Shown here: positions 35,871 to 48,310 of the stretch, one piece after another
How the letters are laid out: each line of letters begins with the position of its first letter
Numbering within the stretch: position 1 is the first letter of the stretch
Source: Niveibacterium umoris
Lineage (GTDB): Bacteria > Pseudomonadota > Gammaproteobacteria > Burkholderiales > Rhodocyclaceae
Assembly (NCBI RefSeq): GCF_014197015.1
Contig: NZ_JACIET010000002.1
Location: 1 to 64,000, forward strand
Length of the DNA stretch: 64,000 bases
Direction: 5' to 3'
Translations under genes and position numbers: made by a program
The notes under the pieces: model-generated
Told to the model about the DNA's origin: nothing
Databases searched by the model: none
What the model saw: only the letters and a program-made list of their open reading frames with translations

Positions 35871-36407
35871 ATGCCCGACTATCGCCGCAACCGGGTTCCT
35901 GGCGGGACCTTCTTCTTCACGGTAAACCTGCTCGAACGCGAGGCCAGCACGCTCGTCACGCAGATCGACGCTCTGCGTGACGCGGTGAGAACGGTCCGTG
36001 CCCGTCGCCCCTTCCACATCGATGCGTGGGTGGTGCTGCCGGACCACATGCATGCGGTCTGGACGCTGCCGCCGGGCGACAGCGATTACTCCGGCCGCTG
36101 GCGGGCGATCAAGATCGCCTTTGCGAAGGCACAACCGAAAACCGAACGCCTCTCCGCGGTGCGTGCCGCGAGGGGCGAGCGCGGCATCTGGCAACGGCGC
36201 TTCTGGGAGCACACCATCCGCGACGAGCGCGACTATGCCGCGCACCTCGACTACGTGCACATCAATCCGGTCAAGCACGGGCTGGTGACCAGTGTTCGGG
36301 ACTGGCCCCACTCCTCGTTTCACCGCTGCGTCGCGCGAGGCATCTATGCGCCGGACTGGGCTGGCGAGGAGGTGCCCGATATTGCTGGTGGGGAACGTGG
36401 GGGCTGA
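35871..36407 (+). CDS. REP-associated tyrosine transposase (RAYT)
   Basis: A 178-residue Y1/HUH nuclease of the IS200-like superfamily. The metal-binding HUH pair is in WVVLPDHMHAVWTLP (His-Met-His), and the conserved C-terminal helix is LDYVHINPVKHGLVTS, where RAYTs keep a Tyr and the NPVKHG motif. RAYTs are single-copy, domesticated relatives of transposases that cut REP sequences. Perfect REP arms lie 23 bases upstream of the gene and 12 bases downstream. The start ATG 35871 is supported by the conserved beginning MPDYRRNRVPGGTFFFTVNL. Confidence 0.92.
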   Translation: MPDYRRNRVPGGTFFFTVNLLEREASTLVTQIDALRDAVRTVRARRPFHIDAWVVLPDHMHAVWTLPPGDSDYSGRWRAIKIAFAKAQPKTERLSAVRAARGERGIWQRRFWEHTIRDERDYAAHLDYVHINPVKHGLVTSVRDWPHSSFHRCVARGIYAPDWAGEEVPDIAGGERGG

Positions 36408-36419
36408 GGTGTGCGGCTC

Positions 36420-36455
36420 CATGCGGCGGAAGGCGCTGCGCTTTTCCGCCCTACG
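36420..36455 (-). repeat. Right arm of 36-bp inverted repeat (REP) flanking the RAYT gene
   Basis: An exact reverse complement of 35812-35847, beginning CATGCGGCGGAAGGCGCTGC. Confidence 0.9.
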
Positions 36456-36583
36456 GTATTGAGATTGTGGGCGCCCGGTAGGTGTGGGCTGAACTTGAGA
36501 AGTCCGACGCTAGCCTCGGTTTCGTGAGACCGCTGGAACTCCGTCCGGACCGATGCCATGACCCAAAAGACAAAGCCTGCGCA

Positions 36584-36617
36584 AGAAAAACAAAGCCGCC
36601 CATCTGGACGGCTTTTT
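36584..36617 (-). terminator. Rho-independent terminator of the dgo-gal unit
   Basis: On the - strand the stem AAAGCCGTCC / GGGCGGCTTT (one G-U) with loop AGAT is followed by GTTTTTC. On the + strand the stem has a mismatch, so it favours leftward transcripts, that is, the end of galM. It could also stop rightward transcripts weakly (T5 at the right). Confidence 0.88.
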
Positions 36618-36653
36618 CATTCCGGCGGCCGGGCTTTCGCCCCTGCGTGATCT

Positions 36654-37684
36654 CTAGTTCGCCCCCTCAAACACAAACCGGATCGTCCCCTTCCCCACCT
36701 GCCCCGGCCGCAGGATGCAGCCGGACCAGGCGCGCTGGTTGGGGCTGTCTGGTGGGTAGCCGGGTTCGAGGGCGATGCCGGCGTGGACGGTGTATTGCTT
36801 ACCGCCGCGGGCGGGGATGCCGGCGAGGTAGTTGCCGGTGTAGCACTGGATCGCGGGTTGGTCGGTGTAGACGCGCATCGTGAGCTTCCAGTCGGCGGAG
36901 GCGAGCTCGGCGGCCGGCACGGTGGCGTGGCGGCAGGCTTCGTCGAGCAGGAAGCTGTGGTCGTAGCCGGCGCCGTTGCGCAGTTGTTCGTTGTCGCGAA
37001 CCGCGTCGGGCCAGGCGCTGCCGATGCGGCAGGGTTTGCGGAAGTCGAAGGGCGTGTCGGCGACTTCGGCTGGTTCGCCCAAGGGCGCGAGCGTGGCGTC
37101 GACCGGCACATAGCGCTCGGCGGCGATCTTCAGTGTCTGCGCGCGGATGTCGCCGTCCGGCGTGACGCCGTCGAGGTTGAAGTAGGCGTGGCTGGTCAGC
37201 GCGATCGGGCAGGCCTTGTCGACCTCTGCCGTGAAGTCGATCTGCACCGTGCCGGCATCGGTGAGTGCATAGCGCACCTGCACCTGCGCACGGCCGGGGA
37301 AGCCCTGGTCGCCGTCGGGTGAGTCGATCGCGAGCACCAGTTCGGTGGCGCTGTGCGAGACGAGCGTCCAGCGCTGCCGGTCGAAGCCTTCCGGCCCGCC
37401 GTGCAGGTTGTTCGGCCCGTTGTTGGCGGCGAGATCGTAGGTCTTGCCGTCGAGCGTGAAGCGGGCATCGGTGATGCGGTTGGCGTAGCGGCCGATGATG
37501 GCGCCGAGGTACGCGGTCTGGCGCGCGTAGTCCTCCGCGCTGTCGCAGCCGAGCAGCACCTCGCGGTGCCCGCCACCGGCGAGCGGCACTTCACAGGACA
37601 GCCAGGTGGCCCCGATGTCCATCACCGCGATGCGCAGACCGCCCGGGTGCTCCAGTTTGAAGATGCGTGCCGCCGCCGTATTCA

Positions 37685-37688
<4 letters not shown>
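36654..37688 (-). CDS. galM: Aldose 1-epimerase (galactose mutarotase) GalM
   Basis: A 344-residue enzyme that interconverts alpha and beta galactose, matching the 346 residues of E. coli GalM. Conserved parts are [32 protein letters not shown], the catalytic His in [24 protein letters not shown] and the Glu in [16 protein letters not shown]. It starts in a four-base overlap with the galK stop (ATGATGA region; a second ATG follows at once). Last gene of the unit, followed by a terminator. Confidence 0.94.
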
Positions 37689-39894
<2,206 letters not shown>

Positions 39895-39933
39895 TCAAAT
39901 TCAAGATTCGGACAACCGGGTGACGACTCGCGG

Positions 39934-40950
39934 TCAGGCGTCCTGATAACCGTTGGGATTCTTTGATTGCCAATTCCAGGTGTCGCGCGTCATGTCGTCG
40001 AGGCTGCGCGTGGCGCGCCAGCCCAGTTCGCGTTCGGCGTAGGCCGGGTCGGCCCAGCATTCGGCGATGTCGCCGGGGCGGCGATCGACGAGCTTGTAGG
40101 GCAGCTCGCGACCGACCGCGCGGCCGAAGGCGGCGACCATTTCGAGCACGCTGTTGCCGTGGCCGGTGCCGAGGTTGAACACGTGCACGCCTGCCCTGCC
40201 CTGGCGGGCCTTCAGTGCGGCGATGTGGCCGTCGGCGAGATCCATCACATGGATGTAATCGCGCACGCCGGTGCCGTCCGGCGTCGGGTAGTCGCTGCCA
40301 TACACCGAGAGATACTCGCGGCGGCCGACGGCGACCTGCGCCAGATACGGCATCAGGTTGTTCGGGATGCCTTGCGGGTCTTCGCCCATCAGGCCGCTGG
40401 GGTGCGCGCCGACCGGGTTGAAGTAGCGCAGCAGGGTCACCGACCAGTCCGGCGTGGCGTGCTGGAAGTCGGTCAGCACCTGCTCCATCATCAGCTTGGT
40501 CCAGCCATAGGGGTTGGTGGCGCGGGTCGGGAAATCCTCGCGGATCGGCACCGAGGCCGGGTCGCCATACACGGTGGCGGAGCTGCTGAAGACGAAGTTC
40601 TTTACCCCGGCCGCGCGCATCGCTTCGAGCAGCACGAAGGTGCCGCCGAGGTTGTTCTCGTAGTACTCCAGCGGCTTGGCGACCGACTCGCCGACCGCCT
40701 TGAGCGCAGCGAAGTGGATCACCGCTTCGATCTTGTGCTCGGCGAAGATGCGGTCGAGCAGCGCGTGGTCGCGGATGTCGCCCGCGTACAGCGTCGGGCG
40801 GCGGCCCGCGATCTGTTCGATGCGGTCGAGCACCTTGGGGCTGGCGTTGCAGAAGTTGTCGACGATCACCGGCTCGTAGCCGGCGCCGATCAGTTGCACG
40901 CTGGTGATGCTGCCGATGTAGCCGGCGCCGCCGGTCACGAGAATCTTCAT
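39934..40950 (-). CDS. galE: UDP-glucose 4-epimerase GalE
   Basis: A 338-residue short-chain dehydrogenase-type epimerase, the exact length of E. coli GalE. The NAD loop is VTGGAGYIGS, the active site FSSSATVYGD with Tyr-x3-Lys in NPYGWTKLMMEQVL, and the product end has RDYIHVMDLADGHIAAL and VFNLGTGHGNSVLEM. It follows an ABC ATPase gene by 130 bases that hold a strong G-rich motif. Confidence 0.96.
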   Translation of the reverse strand: MKILVTGGAGYIGSITSVQLIGAGYEPVIVDNFCNASPKVLDRIEQIAGRRPTLYAGDIRDHALLDRIFAEHKIEAVIHFAALKAVGESVAKPLEYYENNLGGTFVLLEAMRAAGVKNFVFSSSATVYGDPASVPIREDFPTRATNPYGWTKLMMEQVLTDFQHATPDWSVTLLRYFNPVGAHPSGLMGEDPQGIPNNLMPYLAQVAVGRREYLSVYGSDYPTPDGTGVRDYIHVMDLADGHIAALKARQGRAGVHVFNLGTGHGNSVLEMVAAFGRAVGRELPYKLVDRRPGDIAECWADPAYAERELGWRATRSLDDMTRDTWNWQSKNPNGYQDA

Positions 40951-41020
40951 GGCATTCCTTTTACGGCGTGAATGGGTGTGACTGGGTCACTGAAAAGGGG
41001 TGCCGGCCGCGATCGCCCAA

Positions 41021-41050
41021 GGGGGGGTTGGGGAAGTTGGGGGACGGGGG
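41021..41050 (+). other. G-quadruplex-forming motif upstream of galE
   Basis: Four G tracts of 7, 4, 5 and 5 bases are separated by 2, 5 and 2 bases on the + strand. For leftward transcription this is the template strand; the RNA would carry C runs. Confidence 0.7.
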
Positions 41051-41080
41051 ATCCCGCGATGCGGCCGGCGTACTGCACGG

Positions 41081-42271
<1,191 letters not shown>

Positions 42272-42309
42272 CTGTATGTCTCCTGTAATGCGGTGGCGGG
42301 TGCGTGGCC

Positions 42310-43454
<1,145 letters not shown>

Positions 43455-43458
<4 letters not shown>

Positions 43459-44060
43459 GCCGGGCAGCCCTCCAGCGCGTGCCGCAGCGACATCGCCACA
43501 GCGTAGGTCTGGTGGGCGCTACGGCCGGCGCGGTAGAGCGCGGAGCCCAAGCCGACACCGGTGCAGCCGGCTTCGATGAAGGCGCGCAGGTTGCCGGCAC
43601 TTATGCCGCCCACCGCAACCATCTGCACCGGGGGCAGTACGGCGCGCAGCGCGCTGACGAAATTCACCCCGAGGCTGATCGCGGGGAACAGCTTCAGGCC
43701 GGTCGCGCCGGCATCGAGCGCCGCGAAGGCTTCGCTCGGCGTCGCGACGCCGGCGATCACATCGAGCCCGCATTCGCGCCCGCGCCGGATCACGGCAGCG
43801 TTCACATTCGGCGTCAGCACGAAGCGCGCACCCCCTGCCGCGACACGTTCGATCGCCGCGACGTCGAGCACCGTGCCCGCGCCGATACGCATGCGCGTGC
43901 TGGCGTACCCCAGCGCCGCACCGAGCGTGGCTTCCGCGCCGCTTGCGTTGAGCGGAATCTCGATCTGCTCGATGCCGGCGGCCAGCAGCGCGTCGAGTTG
44001 CGCCGCCACTTCATGCTCGCGCAGGCCGCGCAGGATCGCGATGACCGGCAGCGGGCTCAC
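43455..44060 (-). CDS. dgoA: 2-dehydro-3-deoxy-6-phosphogalactonate aldolase DgoA
   Basis: A 201-residue class I aldolase that splits KDPGal into pyruvate and glyceraldehyde 3-phosphate. It has the KDPG-family features: PVIAILRGL at the start, the Glu in [25 protein letters not shown], the Schiff-base Lys in [14 protein letters not shown], and [12 protein letters not shown] 44060 is chosen; the lactonase stop overlaps it by four bases. It is a separate protein, not the fused form found in some older E. coli maps. Confidence 0.94.
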
Positions 44061-44968
44061 AGCGCGCCTCCGAAGCGCCCGTCGGCGAGGCCGCGCAGGC
44101 CCGGCACGCGCAATGCGAACATCGCGCCGGCAAGCGGCTGGTTGGTGCGTGCGCTGTCGTCGAGCCCGGCGCTGGCGCTCGAAATGTAGAGTGTGTCGAG
44201 CGCGGCGCCCCCGAAACCGGGGCAGGCCGCCTGGCTGACCGGCAAGGTGTGCAGGTCGGTGAGCCAGCCACGCGGATCGATCCTTGCCACTGCGCCACCG
44301 CCCCACAGCGCGCACCAGACGCCGTCCTCGGCGTCGACCACCGCGCCGTCGGGTTCGACACCGCGCCCGAAGTGCGGGCCGAACGGGCGTACGCCGCTGA
44401 CATGGCCGCTCGCCGCGTTGTAAGCGGCGCAATGCATGCGGTTCTGCAGCGAGTCGGCGAAGTACAGGCGCGTGCCGTCGCGGCTGAAGCACAGGCTGTT
44501 CGCGATGGCGACCGGCGGTAGCGCCAGCGGCTGCAGCGCGCCCTCTGCGGTGTAGCGCCAGAACTGGCTGCGCGGTGTGGCGTCGTGCTCGTTCTTCAGG
44601 CCGAAGACGAAATTGCCGTCGCGGTCACAACGGCCATCGTTGACCCGCAGCCCGGGCTCCAGCGGCAGGGCCAGCAGTTCTTGCACCCTGCCGGTGACGA
44701 GATCGAAACTGGCCAGACTGCGTTCCAGCCCCAGCAAGAGTCTGCCCGGCGCGACACTGAGCGCGAAGCTGGCGAGGAGGGCCGGCATCGGCCAGGATTG
44801 CCGTGCACCACTCGCCGGCGACCAGGCGTGCAGGCAGCGTGCCTCGATGTCGGTCCACAGCAAGCGGGCTTCTGCGGCATCCCACTGCACGCATTCGCCG
44901 GTAAGGCAGCGCACGTCACCCAGGCTGGGCGGAACGGTGGCCGGTAGCGGCGTATCGACATCGATCAC
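44057..44968 (-). CDS. SMP-30/gluconolactonase-family sugar lactonase
   Basis: A 303-residue six-bladed propeller lactonase. Metal-binding positions can be placed in CLTGECVQWD (Glu), GLRVNDGRCDRDGNFVFG (Asn) and GVEPDGAVVDAEDGVWCA (Asp). Context (aldose dehydrogenase upstream, galactonate dehydratase downstream) makes it the galactono-1,4-lactonase of the oxidative galactose route; the family also includes arabinono- and gluconolactonases. GTG 44968 overlaps the upstream SDR stop by four bases. Confidence 0.88.
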   Translation of the reverse strand: MIDVDTPLPATVPPSLGDVRCLTGECVQWDAAEARLLWTDIEARCLHAWSPASGARQSWPMPALLASFALSVAPGRLLLGLERSLASFDLVTGRVQELLALPLEPGLRVNDGRCDRDGNFVFGLKNEHDATPRSQFWRYTAEGALQPLALPPVAIANSLCFSRDGTRLYFADSLQNRMHCAAYNAASGHVSGVRPFGPHFGRGVEPDGAVVDAEDGVWCALWGGGAVARIDPRGWLTDLHTLPVSQAACPGFGGAALDTLYISSASAGLDDSARTNQPLAGAMFALRVPGLRGLADGRFGGAL

Positions 44969-45732
44969 GACCAGCCTCCATCCACGACGAAGTCCTGTGC
45001 CGAGCACATCGCGCTGTCGTCGGCAGCGAGGAACAGCGCCATCCGCGCGACGTCCGCAGTCTGCAGGCGGCGGCGCAGGCACTGGTTGCGTTCGATCTCG
45101 GCGTCGGCTTCGGGGCCGACCCACAGGCGCAACTGTTTCTCGGTCATCACCCAGCCGGGCACCAGGCTGTTCACGCGCACGCCGGCGGGGCCGAACTCGC
45201 GCGCAAGGCTGCGCGTGAGGCCGTGGATCGCCGCCTTGGCGGTGGCATACAGCGGGTAGCCAGGCGCCTTGATGATCCAGCCATTGGAGCCGACGTTGAT
45301 GATCGAGCCGGTGCCGGCGGCGCGCATGTCGGGGAACACCGCCTGCGCGGCGAAGAAGTGGTGGCGGAGGTTCACCGCCATCGCTTGCTCCCAGTAGTCC
45401 GGGCTCACGGTCTCGGCCGCGTGGCGTTCGTCGTTGGCGGCGTTGTTGATCAGCACCGCGATCGGCCCCTGCACTTCACGTGCTTTCTCGATCGCGCAAG
45501 TGAGCGCGTCGATGTCGGTGACATCGCAGGGCAGGAACAGCGGCGCGTGTGCAGCGTCGGTCAGACGCGCGGCCAGCGCCTCGCCCGACACGCGATCGGC
45601 ATCGACGAAGCTGACCCGCGCATGCTGCCGCGCGAAGTGTTCGACCAGGCTCGCGCCGATGCCGTTGGCGCCGCCGCTGATGAAGACGCTGCGGCCGGCG
45701 AGGCTGGGGTAGTTGGCGAATCGCGCGCTCAT
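44965..45732 (-). CDS. SDR-family aldose 1-dehydrogenase, probably D-galactose dehydrogenase
   Basis: A 255-residue short-chain dehydrogenase. The NAD loop is ISGGANGIGASLVEHFA, the family NNAANDERHA word resembles xylose and arabinose dehydrogenases (NNAGNDDRH in Caulobacter XylB), and the active site is INVGSNGW with Tyr-x3-Lys in YPLYATAKAAIHGL. It should oxidise an aldose to the lactone. The presence of DgoK, DgoA and DgoD in the same unit implies D-galactose, perhaps also L-arabinose or fucose. Its start overlaps the dgoK stop by four bases. Confidence 0.88.
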   Translation of the reverse strand: MSARFANYPSLAGRSVFISGGANGIGASLVEHFARQHARVSFVDADRVSGEALAARLTDAAHAPLFLPCDVTDIDALTCAIEKAREVQGPIAVLINNAANDERHAAETVSPDYWEQAMAVNLRHHFFAAQAVFPDMRAAGTGSIINVGSNGWIIKAPGYPLYATAKAAIHGLTRSLAREFGPAGVRVNSLVPGWVMTEKQLRLWVGPEADAEIERNQCLRRRLQTADVARMALFLAADDSAMCSAQDFVVDGGWS

Positions 45733-46799
45733 GCGGGCACCGCCTTGCGATGCGAGTTCTTGCGCGGCGCCTCGCTCACGACCGTGCCGGGGAAGAAGGC
45801 ATCCGGCACCAGCCCGCGCTTTCGGGCCACCTGCAGCGCGCCCCAGCCGGCGAGGTCGGATTGCTGCGCGTCGCTTGTGACCGTGACCGTGCCAGAGAAG
45901 AAGTCATCGCCCGACACGAGCAACGCGAGCGCTTCGCGCAGCAGCGGCTTGCCGGTGATCACGAACTGGGTTCCCGGGCTCATGCGGATCGCGCTGCTGT
46001 TCTTCAGCGTCATCAGGTCGGCGGCGAGCACCGCGCCCAGCAGGTAGTTGGCACGTGCGTTGCGGCCATACACGCTGAACTGGTCGAGGATGCGCACGAC
46101 GAAGCCGGCACGCCCGAGCCCGATGTCACGCGCGGCGCGCGCGCCGGCGCGCAGCATCTCGGCGTCGATGCGTTCGGCGAACGCGCTGTCGAGCGAACCG
46201 GCGAGGATCGTGTTGTGCGTCAGCACATGCAGCAACTCGCCGGCCAGCGTGGTGACGCAGCCAACCACGCGCTGCGCGGCATCCAGATGCACGAACTTGG
46301 AATGCGAACCGGGCAACACGACCACCGCCGCTTCGCGGATGCCAAGGCGCTCGACCAGACCCATGGTCTCGGTTTCTTCACCGCGCATCATGTCCATCGC
46401 CTCGCAGTTGTGCAGGCCGATCTCGGCCGTCACGTTGCGCACGCCGGGCACGAACCACAACGTCTTGCGGCAGACCTCGGGGATGCGTGCCGAGACCATG
46501 CCGGCGGCCAACGCATCGCAGCCCGCAGGCGCATCGAGATGCGGTACGCGGCGCAGGCCGAACTCCGAACTGATCATGCCCGAGGCGATCACGCGCGAGA
46601 CGCTCTCGATGCCCAGCCCGGCCCCCGCCAGCGCATCGGCGATGGTGTCGCGCACACCCTGCTGCAGGGTGGCGTGGCTGCCACTGATCGCCGTGTCACG
46701 CACGCCGACCTGGCGCGCCGCGCGGTGCAGCACCCGACCATCGCGCCACACGGTCACCCGCGTGTTGGTCGTTCCGGTGTCGATGGTCAGCAGCTTCAT
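45729..46799 (-). CDS. dgoK: 2-dehydro-3-deoxygalactonokinase DgoK
   Basis: A 356-residue sugar-acid kinase phosphorylating KDGal at C6, somewhat longer than E. coli DgoK (292). It has LLTIDTGTTNTRVTVW at the start, ASGMISSEFGL, FVPGVR, the binding loop MRGEETETMGL, VLPGSHSKFVHLD and HNTILAGSL. ATG 46799 begins this conserved N-terminus. It is the first gene of the ten-gene dgo-gal unit. Confidence 0.94.
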   Translation of the reverse strand: MKLLTIDTGTTNTRVTVWRDGRVLHRAARQVGVRDTAISGSHATLQQGVRDTIADALAGAGLGIESVSRVIASGMISSEFGLRRVPHLDAPAGCDALAAGMVSARIPEVCRKTLWFVPGVRNVTAEIGLHNCEAMDMMRGEETETMGLVERLGIREAAVVVLPGSHSKFVHLDAAQRVVGCVTTLAGELLHVLTHNTILAGSLDSAFAERIDAEMLRAGARAARDIGLGRAGFVVRILDQFSVYGRNARANYLLGAVLAADLMTLKNSSAIRMSPGTQFVITGKPLLREALALLVSGDDFFSGTVTVTSDAQQSDLAGWGALQVARKRGLVPDAFFPGTVVSEAPRKNSHRKAVPA

Positions 46800-46914
46800 G
46801 TCGCGTCGGCGTGATGTGTCGGGTGACATCTTGCGGCGCCGCCGGAGCCCGATCAAACGATCGATTTTTGGCGCTCGCCCTAGATTTTTTTAACGCAAAT
46901 CGGGCTTCACGAGA

Positions 46915-46947
46915 GGGCGCCCCTCAAACTGGATTTGGGGGCGCCCA
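46915..46947. other. Strong 10-bp hairpin between the binding-protein gene and dgoK
   Basis: A perfect stem GGGCGCCCCC / GGGGGCGCCC with a 13-base loop lies 19 bases past the binding-protein stop. There is no T run next to it; a T-rich stretch (on the - strand, A-rich) lies about 25 bases further. It may act as a weak terminator or mRNA end protector, allowing partial read-through into dgoK. Confidence 0.6.
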
Positions 46948-46966
46948 GCACGGCTTGCGGCGCGCG

Positions 46967-48145
46967 TCAGCGCTCGCGGATCCGCTTCGCCGCCGCCGTC
47001 AGCGCGTCGGCGGGCGTCTTGCGGCCATCGATGATCGCTTCGAGCGCCGTCTCCATCGGCCCCCAGAAGTAGGTCATCTCGGGGTTGTTCGGCATCGGCG
47101 CGCCGTAGCGGGCAGCCTCGGTCATGCCGCGCACATGGGGGTCGCTCGCCAGCTCGGCACGCACCTTCAGATCGGCCGGCACGCCGAGCGACTTGTCCGC
47201 ATTGCAGGCTTTCAGCGCCTCAGGCTTGAGCAGGGCGTTCTCGATGAACTCGGTCGCGAGCCTCTTGTTCGGGCTGGCACGGCTAAGCATGGCGCCGGTC
47301 ACGCCGACAAAGGGCGCCCCCGGCTTGCCCCCTGTGCGCGGGATCGCCGCGGTGCCGAAATCAATGCCGGCGTCCTTGAGCTTGTCCCACACCCAGGGGC
47401 CGTCGATGGTCATCGCGACCCGGCCTTCGAGGAAGGCCGATTCGGCCTCGTCGCGATTCGCGCCGGCCGGCAGCACGCCGTCCTTGATGAGGCGCTGCAG
47501 CGCAGCCGCCCCCTTCTGCGCCCCGGCATTGGCGACGCCGACGTCGTTCGGATTCCAGCCCTCTTCACGCGGCTTGAAGGCGTATGCCCCGTTCGCCGCA
47601 AACAGGGGCCAGCTGTAGTAGATGTGCGAGAGATCCCACAGGATGGCCTTGCGGTTTGACGACGCAAGCTTGCGATCGAGCTGCGCAATGTCCTCGAAGC
47701 TCTGCGGCGGCGTACTGACGTAACGCTTGTTGTAGATCAGGTGGATCGCTTCGATGCCGATCGGGTAGCCCCAGTACTTGCGCCCGAGCGAGAAGGCCTG
47801 CCAGCCCTGCGGGTCGATCGCGTCCTTCACGCGCTGGCTGGGCGTCACCGGCTGCAGCAGCCCGTCGGCCACCCAGCGGCCGAGGATGTCGTGGGCCCAC
47901 ACGACGATGTCGGGCCCTTTGCCGACCGCCGCGGCGTTGTGGAAGAAGTCGGGAATCGTCGCCTCGACCTTGACCGCGACGCCAGTCTGCTTGCCGTACT
48001 GCTCGGCGGTGCGCGTCCAGGCGTCGAAGCATTTGTCCTTGTTGACCCACACCAGCAGCTTGCCGGCTTCTGCGGCGGTGCATTCGGCGGCAAGCCCGAT
48101 CGCCAGCAAGGCAGAGAGGCAGTAAATCGAAGTGGATGTGCTCAT
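46967..48145 (-). CDS. Maltose-type (MalE/GanS-like) sugar-binding protein, unpaired
   Basis: A 392-residue periplasmic protein with signal peptide (residues 1-25, ending TAAEA). MalE-like parts are KLLVWVNKDKCFDAWTRTAE, KGPDIVVWAHDILGRWVADG, WGYPIGIEAIHLIYNK, MTIDGPWVWDKLKDAGIDFG and PMPNNPEMTYFWGPMETALE. It is a clear paralogue of the protein at 56,307-57,515, yet no permease or ATPase is adjacent. It lies directly downstream of the maltoporin terminator, leaving only about 45 bases for a promoter of its own, so it is probably made by read-through. ATG 48145 begins the signal peptide. Confidence 0.9.
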   Translation of the reverse strand: MSTSTSIYCLSALLAIGLAAECTAAEAGKLLVWVNKDKCFDAWTRTAEQYGKQTGVAVKVEATIPDFFHNAAAVGKGPDIVVWAHDILGRWVADGLLQPVTPSQRVKDAIDPQGWQAFSLGRKYWGYPIGIEAIHLIYNKRYVSTPPQSFEDIAQLDRKLASSNRKAILWDLSHIYYSWPLFAANGAYAFKPREEGWNPNDVGVANAGAQKGAAALQRLIKDGVLPAGANRDEAESAFLEGRVAMTIDGPWVWDKLKDAGIDFGTAAIPRTGGKPGAPFVGVTGAMLSRASPNKRLATEFIENALLKPEALKACNADKSLGVPADLKVRAELASDPHVRGMTEAARYGAPMPNNPEMTYFWGPMETALEAIIDGRKTPADALTAAAKRIRER

Positions 48146-48189
48146 CGTTGTTCCGCTCCAGCTCGCTTCACCCATGCCGGGCGAAGCCC

Positions 48190-48224
48190 AAAAAAAAAGG
48201 CCGCCCCACCTTCGGTGAGACGGC
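48190..48224 (-). terminator. Rho-independent terminator of the maltoporin gene
   Basis: On the - strand an 11-base-pair stem with two G-U pairs (GCCGTCTCACC / GGTGGGGCGGC), loop GAA, is followed by nine or ten T. It sits 87 bases past the maltoporin stop and 45 bases before the next start. Confidence 0.9.
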
Positions 48225-48310
48225 GTAACCACAGGAAGGAGATGACCTTCCGTCGCACGAAGATGTGCGCTGCAACGCGGCGACCGGTGACGGGGCCGCC
48301 GCGCTGCGTC

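Noticed and set aside
46850-46900. The AT-rich stretch before dgoK (GATCAAACGATCG, T7 run) was considered as a fourth LacI-type operator.
   Set aside because: It lacks the TTAAACGYTTAA palindrome; only a loose AAACG match is present, so I do not add it to the regulon.
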